10,982 bases of DNA from Akkermansiaceae bacterium (GTDB taxonomy: Bacteria; Verrucomicrobiota; Verrucomicrobiia; Verrucomicrobiales; Akkermansiaceae). Location: NCBI GenBank assembly GCA_023301645.1, contig JALZUH010000106.1:1-10982 (forward strand), read 5' to 3'. The position numbers were made by a program, and so were the translations under genes. The notes beneath the pieces were generated by a model. That model was not told the origin of the DNA, ran no database searches, and was given only the letters and a program-made list of their open reading frames with translations. This document shows positions 8,090-10,982 of this stretch, piece after piece (the stretch's first letter is position 1; each line of letters starts with the position of its first letter).

Positions 8090-8845
8090 CTAATAAGTAA
8101 CCATAGGTATGAGCATCACATCGACGCTAGGTTGCTCGATTTCAATTTCACGGCCAGAATCATCGAGCACCTTGACAGCACTCAGATACTCCACCTCAAC
8201 TGAACGGTAAGGTGTATTATCACTCGAAAGCACAACCTCACCCTCTGATGTATTCACCACCTTATGAGTCATCGACTCAGGCACCACCCATACGTCACGC
8301 GGTGCAGAAGAAACCTCACTCAGAGTTGTAAAATCATGCTGACTCTCATTGAGGCCAGTCAGCTCCCCGCCCGTTACGTCATTACCAAAGCTAGGGAACA
8401 ACAGAGCGGATAAACAACCAAGCAGAGCCACAGCCGCAGCTGCTGCCCACTTCGCGCCACCTGAAGATTGGGAGGCCACGCTGTCATAATCACCCTCACT
8501 CGTAGAAGCTACTTCACTGACCTCAGGCTCGAAGGCTACCACCTTCTCCTCCACAGGCATATCCTCATGCCAACGGTCCATAGCATCAGCCATACGACTA
8601 ATGAGATCCTCCGACATGCCTGCACCACCAAGTCCCGCAAGCTGCTGCTCCAAATCATCAAACTGGCCATCATCCGAACTCACAGCCTCATTAGACCATA
8701 ACGAATCCTCTACATGCTCACTCATGCGACCTAGCAGATCAGTAGAAAGAGCTACTGGAGTAAGCTTAGTCAGCTGACTTTCTAAAGCACGAAGTTCATC
8801 GCAGAGCTCAGTGCTGGACTGGGTGTGGTTGTCATTATCTATCAT
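8090..8845 (-). CDS. Single-pass membrane protein, probable anti-sigma factor partner, with internal duplication
   Basis: I recognise no named family, but layout and position suggest an anti-sigma factor. The 251 residues run as follows: a cytoplasmic acidic region, one membrane helix at about 131-152 (GAKWAAAAAVALLGCLSALLF), and an outer C-terminal domain of about 100 residues ending in SVDVMLIPMVTY. The cytoplasmic part carries two copies of a 30-odd residue helix motif, LESQLTKLTPVALSTDLLGRM (21-41) and LEQQLAGLGGAGMSEDLISRM (65-85), each followed by an acidic helix ending in Trp. There is no HxxxCxxC zinc motif, so it is not a classical ZAS-type anti-sigma protein. It lies 93 bp downstream of the ECF sigma gene and upstream of the PDZ gene, all on one strand, the usual arrangement for sigma and regulator. 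The start at 8845 has only a weak ribosome site. Confidence 0.65.
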   Translation of the reverse strand: MIDNDNHTQSSTELCDELRALESQLTKLTPVALSTDLLGRMSEHVEDSLWSNEAVSSDDGQFDDLEQQLAGLGGAGMSEDLISRMADAMDRWHEDMPVEEKVVAFEPEVSEVASTSEGDYDSVASQSSGGAKWAAAAAVALLGCLSALLFPSFGNDVTGGELTGLNESQHDFTTLSEVSSAPRDVWVVPESMTHKVVNTSEGEVVLSSDNTPYRSVEVEYLSAVKVLDDSGREIEIEQPSVDVMLIPMVTY

Positions 8846-8911
8846 GATTAATTTCAGTTAATATGAGTAAGTAAATTTGAAAAAATAAAGTGTTAGCGGG
8901 AAATTAGCGTT

Positions 8912-8932
8912 GGCTCCAGTTATCCGGGAGCC
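8912..8932 (-). other. Intergenic hairpin between sigma and anti-sigma-like genes
   Basis: GGCTCC (8912-8917) pairs with GGAGCC (8927-8932) around a 9-nt loop. On the minus strand it begins 6 nt after the sigma factor stop codon. A T-rich tract (minus-strand TTTATTTTTTC) follows only about 25 nt later, so it is a poor terminator; attenuation or mRNA processing that lowers expression of the downstream gene relative to sigma is possible but unproved. Confidence 0.35.
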
Positions 8933-8938
8933 GGTATT

Positions 8939-9673
8939 CTATAGCTCGCTCAGGGAGCGGTTAGATTCAAGTGATTTTCTCATTCTCTCCAAACCATAGC
9001 GATAGCGCGAAGCCACCGTGCTCAGTGAAATGTCTAAACTATCAGCAATTTGGGCAAATGTTTGCTCACCCCAAATCTTCATCACAATCACTTCTGAAAA
9101 CTTCTCAGGCAACTTACGTAAGCCCTCTTCGAGCTGAGCGCTCGACTCCCCGTGATCGTTGCCACTCTCAAACCACGGGTCACTTACCGAGCCAGTCTCC
9201 ACCAGACGCTGCTCCTCAGATTTCTTCTCGCGGGTAGAGCGACGATCACTCTTCCGCCCGAGATCAATAGCCCGACGCCTAATCGTCGTATAAAGAAAAG
9301 GCCGCCACTGCTCCCTACCACCCTCAAAAGAACCCTCATCGACCATACGAGCAAGCTTCACCAAAGAGTCCTGAAGAACATCCTCCGCATCTTGTGTATT
9401 ACGCGTCTGACTCCGAGCAAACAGCAACATACGTGAGCCATGCTCTGAGAGCCACTCATACCACGCACTACGGCGCGGTGCGGCAAGCCTATCGCACTCA
9501 TGCCCAGCTATTTCAATAGCCCTAGGCTCAGAAGTATTCGCACCTCCATCCTCTCCGCTATCATTCATTTGAGTAATTTGATCAATCTCATGACGACTAT
9601 CAGAAGAAGACTGGTGATGATCATCATGACCATCACCCATCATCGGCTGTAGTGTATTGTGCGCTGATTTCAT
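8939..9673 (-). CDS. ECF-type RNA polymerase sigma factor
   Basis: The 244-residue product has the two domains of an extracytoplasmic-function sigma factor. Region 2 lies at about 69-145 (WYEWLSEHGSRMLLFARS, then the core-binding DAEDVLQDSLVKL, and WRPFLYTTIRRRAID for -10 recognition). Region 4 lies at about 184-235 (LRKLPEKFSEVIVMKIWG, TFAQIADSLDISLSTVASRYRYGLERMR, a helix-turn-helix). The frame opens at an ATG at 9700, but the ATG at 9673 is preferred because GGGGAGG (9683-9689) lies 9 nt before it. The N-terminal 65 residues are an unusual His/Asp/Ser-rich extension that ECF factors normally lack. The next gene on the strand is the probable anti-sigma partner, then the PDZ protein. Target promoters and the inducing signal cannot be told from the sequence. 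Confidence 0.93.
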   Translation of the reverse strand: MKSAHNTLQPMMGDGHDDHHQSSSDSRHEIDQITQMNDSGEDGGANTSEPRAIEIAGHECDRLAAPRRSAWYEWLSEHGSRMLLFARSQTRNTQDAEDVLQDSLVKLARMVDEGSFEGGREQWRPFLYTTIRRRAIDLGRKSDRRSTREKKSEEQRLVETGSVSDPWFESGNDHGESSAQLEEGLRKLPEKFSEVIVMKIWGEQTFAQIADSLDISLSTVASRYRYGLERMRKSLESNRSLSEL

Positions 9674-9682
9674 AAGATTGAG

Positions 9683-9689
9683 CCTCCCC
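9683..9689 (-). promoter_or_regulatory. Ribosome binding site deciding the sigma factor start
   Basis: GGGGAGG on the minus strand, 9 nt before the ATG at 9673, is the strongest Shine-Dalgarno in the window. It lies inside the reading frame that would start at the ATG at 9700, so it argues that residues 1-9 of that longer frame are not translated. Confidence 0.7.
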
Positions 9690-9745
9690 TTATAAACCAT
9701 AACGGCACCAACAGCCTCTTTTGTGTAAATTGATCAAATAAAAAA

Positions 9746-10015
9746 CTACTCCGCTGATCCAGCCTCACTAGAAGCAGCTGATTGAGCAGGCTCAGTAACC
9801 TCAGCAGTTTCAGCAGCGTCAGCCTCCAAGTTTACACCCTCACCTTCAGCGCCTGTTTGAGAAGTAGCTCGAGCACCAGATTTGCTGTCGTCTTTATTCC
9901 CACCCGGGGAACACTTACCAGACATTCATGTATCCACTCCCATTGCAGGGAGAATCCAAAGCTGCACAGCGAAATACAGCAAAATCAAGCCTAGTGGCAT
10001 TAAGAACTTATCCAT
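9746..10015 (-). CDS. Small one-helix membrane protein with in-frame TGA, candidate selenoprotein
   Basis: From ATG at 10015 the frame encodes MDKFLMPLGLILLYFAVQLW then ILPAMGVDT, a membrane anchor, and meets TGA at 9926-9928. The same frame continues without another stop for 59 codons (MSGKCSPGGNKDDS, then an Ala/Glu/Ser-rich acidic tail) to TAG at 9746-9748. Read through, it is an 89-residue protein with the motif Thr-Sec-Met-Ser-Gly-Lys-Cys just outside the membrane, so a redox or metal-binding role for the Sec/Cys pair is conceivable. A SECIS-like hairpin lies at 9895-9913. Alternatives: two separate peptides, since ATG follows the TGA directly and GGGAG lies 11 nt upstream of it (9937-9941); or a nonsense mutation of a Cys codon (TGT/TGC), one base away. 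No close Shine-Dalgarno precedes 10015. It lies between the truncated haemoglobin gene and the sigma gene. I do not recognise the family with certainty. Confidence 0.55.
9895..9913 (-). promoter_or_regulatory. SECIS-like hairpin downstream of the in-frame TGA
   Basis: On the minus strand TGTTCCC (9913-9907) and GGGAATA (9901-9895) form a 7-bp stem with one G-U pair and a 5-nt loop, CGGGT. The loop starts after 19 nt following the TGA and has G as its second base. Published bacterial SECIS models ask for a small apical loop roughly 16-37 nt from the UGA with a G among the first two loop bases; this fits. The stem is short, so chance is not excluded. Confidence 0.45.
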
Positions 10016-10038
10016 GTCGAAATGATAATATGATCCTC

Positions 10039-10067
10039 AAAAAAATGCAAATCCTGAAAGCCGGATT
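10039..10067 (-). terminator. Weak intrinsic terminator after the argG-haemoglobin pair
   Basis: AATCC (10050-10054) and GGATT (10063-10067) form a 5-bp stem with an 8-nt loop that overlaps the haemoglobin stop codon. On the minus strand it is followed, 4 nt later, by seven T residues (plus-strand A run 10039-10045). The stem is short, so termination may be partial and allow read-through into the small gene at 10015. Confidence 0.4.
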
Positions 10068-10437
10068 ACTGATTTTTCATATTATGGGACACCATCGTGA
10101 AGAACGTCCGTAACTCCATCTGAATAGATGCAGGAACCTTCGTCTCATCCATAGCCTCATCCATAAGCTCGATCCAGCGAACGGCTTCAGCCTCACCAAT
10201 CGCAAAGGGCGCATGACGCATACGTAAACGTGGATGCCCGCGCTTTGCCTGATACCTGGGATCATTACCGAAGCGAAATAGCAGGAAATCGCGAAGTCGC
10301 TCCTCAGCCTCCACCAGCTGATCCTTCGGATACATTGGCCCGATCAGATCATCCTTCACAATGCGCCTGTAGAAAGCAGCGACCATCTTAGTGAAGCCAG
10401 CCTCACCAAGAATTGTATAAATAACAGCCTCGTCCAT
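10066..10437 (-). CDS. Group II truncated haemoglobin
   Basis: The 123-residue length and the motifs fit a group II (GlbO-type) 2-on-2 haemoglobin, a haem protein that binds oxygen, nitric oxide or peroxide in the cytoplasm. Visible residues are the B-helix AAFYRRIV with Tyr23 at position B10, the FRFGNDPRY segment, GHPRLRMRHAPFAIG with His75 as the proximal haem ligand (F8), and Trp88 (position G8, a group II mark) in VRWIELM. It starts 9 bp after the argG stop, so the two are probably co-transcribed. The AGGAG (10440-10444) ends only 2 nt before the ATG, closer than usual, yet no better start exists. A metabolic link to arginine synthesis is not evident; a role in nitric oxide or oxidative defence is family-based inference. 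Confidence 0.92.
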   Translation of the reverse strand: MDEAVIYTILGEAGFTKMVAAFYRRIVKDDLIGPMYPKDQLVEAEERLRDFLLFRFGNDPRYQAKRGHPRLRMRHAPFAIGEAEAVRWIELMDEAMDETKVPASIQMELRTFFTMVSHNMKNQ

Positions 10438-10446
10438 GACTCCTAA

Positions 10447-10982
10447 TTAAAGTTGTTCACGCTGCTGAGCATTCGCCTTTAGACGAAGTGCATTCAGTGC
10501 GATGAAGCCAGTAGCATCCTCCTGATTATATGCCTCCTCAGCACCACCCTCCATCGTAGCTATATCCTCTGAGTAGAGAGACAGAGCAGAGCGACGCCCC
10601 GCCTGCATGCAATTACCCTTGTAGAGCTTCATGCGAACCTCACCAGAAACAGTCCTCTGAGTAGAAGTAATCAGCGCCTGAATAGCCTCACGCTCAGGAG
10701 CAAACCAGAAACCATTATAAATCAGCTGAGCATACTTACTAATCAATCCATCACGTAGAGCCTGCGCCTCACGATCGAGTGTCAACGTCTCTAAATCCTG
10801 ATGTGCAGCAAGCATGATCGTGCCACCCGGAGTTTCATAGATACCGCGCGACTTCATGCCCACAAAACGATTCTCAACAATATCAATACGACCGATACCG
10901 TGCTTACCACCTAGGAAATTCAACACACGCATCACACCATAAGGAGTCAGCATCGTATAGCCATCCTTCTGACCAGTGGCAG
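10447..10982 (-). CDS. argG: Argininosuccinate synthase, C-terminal part (runs off right edge)
   Basis: ArgG joins citrulline and aspartate with ATP to make argininosuccinate in arginine synthesis. The frame is open to the right edge and shows about 177 C-terminal codons, beginning ATGQKDGYTMLTPYG. The internal ATG at 10953 is not a start. Family motifs are clear: GGKHGIGRIDIVENRFVGMK then SRGIYETPGG, the oligomerising AAHQDLETLTLDRE helix, YAQLIYNGFWFAPERE, and VSGEVRMKLYKGNC. The ATP-binding N-terminal half with its P-loop lies outside the window. The C-terminal tail (ALNALRLKANAQQREQL) is a normal helix. The haemoglobin gene follows directly. Confidence 0.96.
   Translation of the reverse strand, partial: ATGQKDGYTMLTPYGVMRVLNFLGGKHGIGRIDIVENRFVGMKSRGIYETPGGTIMLAAHQDLETLTLDREAQALRDGLISKYAQLIYNGFWFAPEREAIQALITSTQRTVSGEVRMKLYKGNCMQAGRRSALSLYSEDIATMEGGAEEAYNQEDATGFIALNALRLKANAQQREQL

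Noticed and set aside
9730..9737. Palindrome TTGATCAA upstream of the sigma factor gene
   Set aside because: Eight bases in AT-rich sequence is expected by chance and no second copy or promoter overlaps it clearly.
9782..10113. Plus-strand frames of 61-70 codons opposite the small candidate selenoprotein gene
   Set aside because: Ser/Leu-rich composition fits the antisense of the Ala/Glu/Ser-rich minus-strand gene; the minus-strand reading gives a coherent membrane anchor and tail.
10447..10953. A complete small protein starting at the ATG at 10953
   Set aside because: The frame stays open to the right edge and the residues before this Met (KDGYT) match argininosuccinate synthase, so it is an internal Met.

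Overview
The window looks like a chromosomal segment of a free-living, probably marine, carbohydrate-degrading bacterium. The mix of agarase-like glycoside hydrolases, a glycosidase-glycosyltransferase fusion and an ECF sigma / anti-sigma-like / PDZ cluster of a style I associate with Verrucomicrobiota (or the wider Planctomycetes-Verrucomicrobia group) suggests that phylum. This is inference from protein style; no marker gene in the window settles it. There are no rRNA or tRNA genes, insertion sequences, CRISPR arrays or integrase genes.

Left part (1-4560, all minus strand): a long GH domain-GT2 fusion protein is followed by a secreted agarase-like glycoside hydrolase with a DNRLRE/CBM96-like C-terminal domain, then a strong hairpin terminator, then the 5' end of a close paralogue of that hydrolase, cut by the left edge. 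The paralogues are about 80% identical where they can be compared.

Middle (4635-6886, plus strand): a short divergent intergenic region leads into queA (tRNA queuosine synthesis) and, 20 bp later, a HipA-type kinase without an adjacent HipB antitoxin. This pair converges on a minus-strand three-gene cluster (9673 down to 6900): an ECF sigma factor, a single-pass membrane protein that looks like its anti-sigma partner and carries an internal duplication, and an exported PDZ-domain protein. These are likely one envelope-signalling module.

Right part (9746-10982, minus strand): the 3' half of argG, a group II truncated haemoglobin 9 bp downstream, and a small gene absent from a standard ORF call. 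It reads as a one-helix membrane protein of 29 codons, then an in-frame TGA, then 59 more codons in the same frame. The TGA lies between Thr and Met-Ser-Gly-Lys-Cys, and 19 nt after it a 7-bp hairpin begins its apical loop, within the spacing known for bacterial SECIS elements. I propose a small membrane-anchored selenoprotein. The main alternatives are two translationally coupled peptides or a nonsense mutation. This is the most interesting item in the window.
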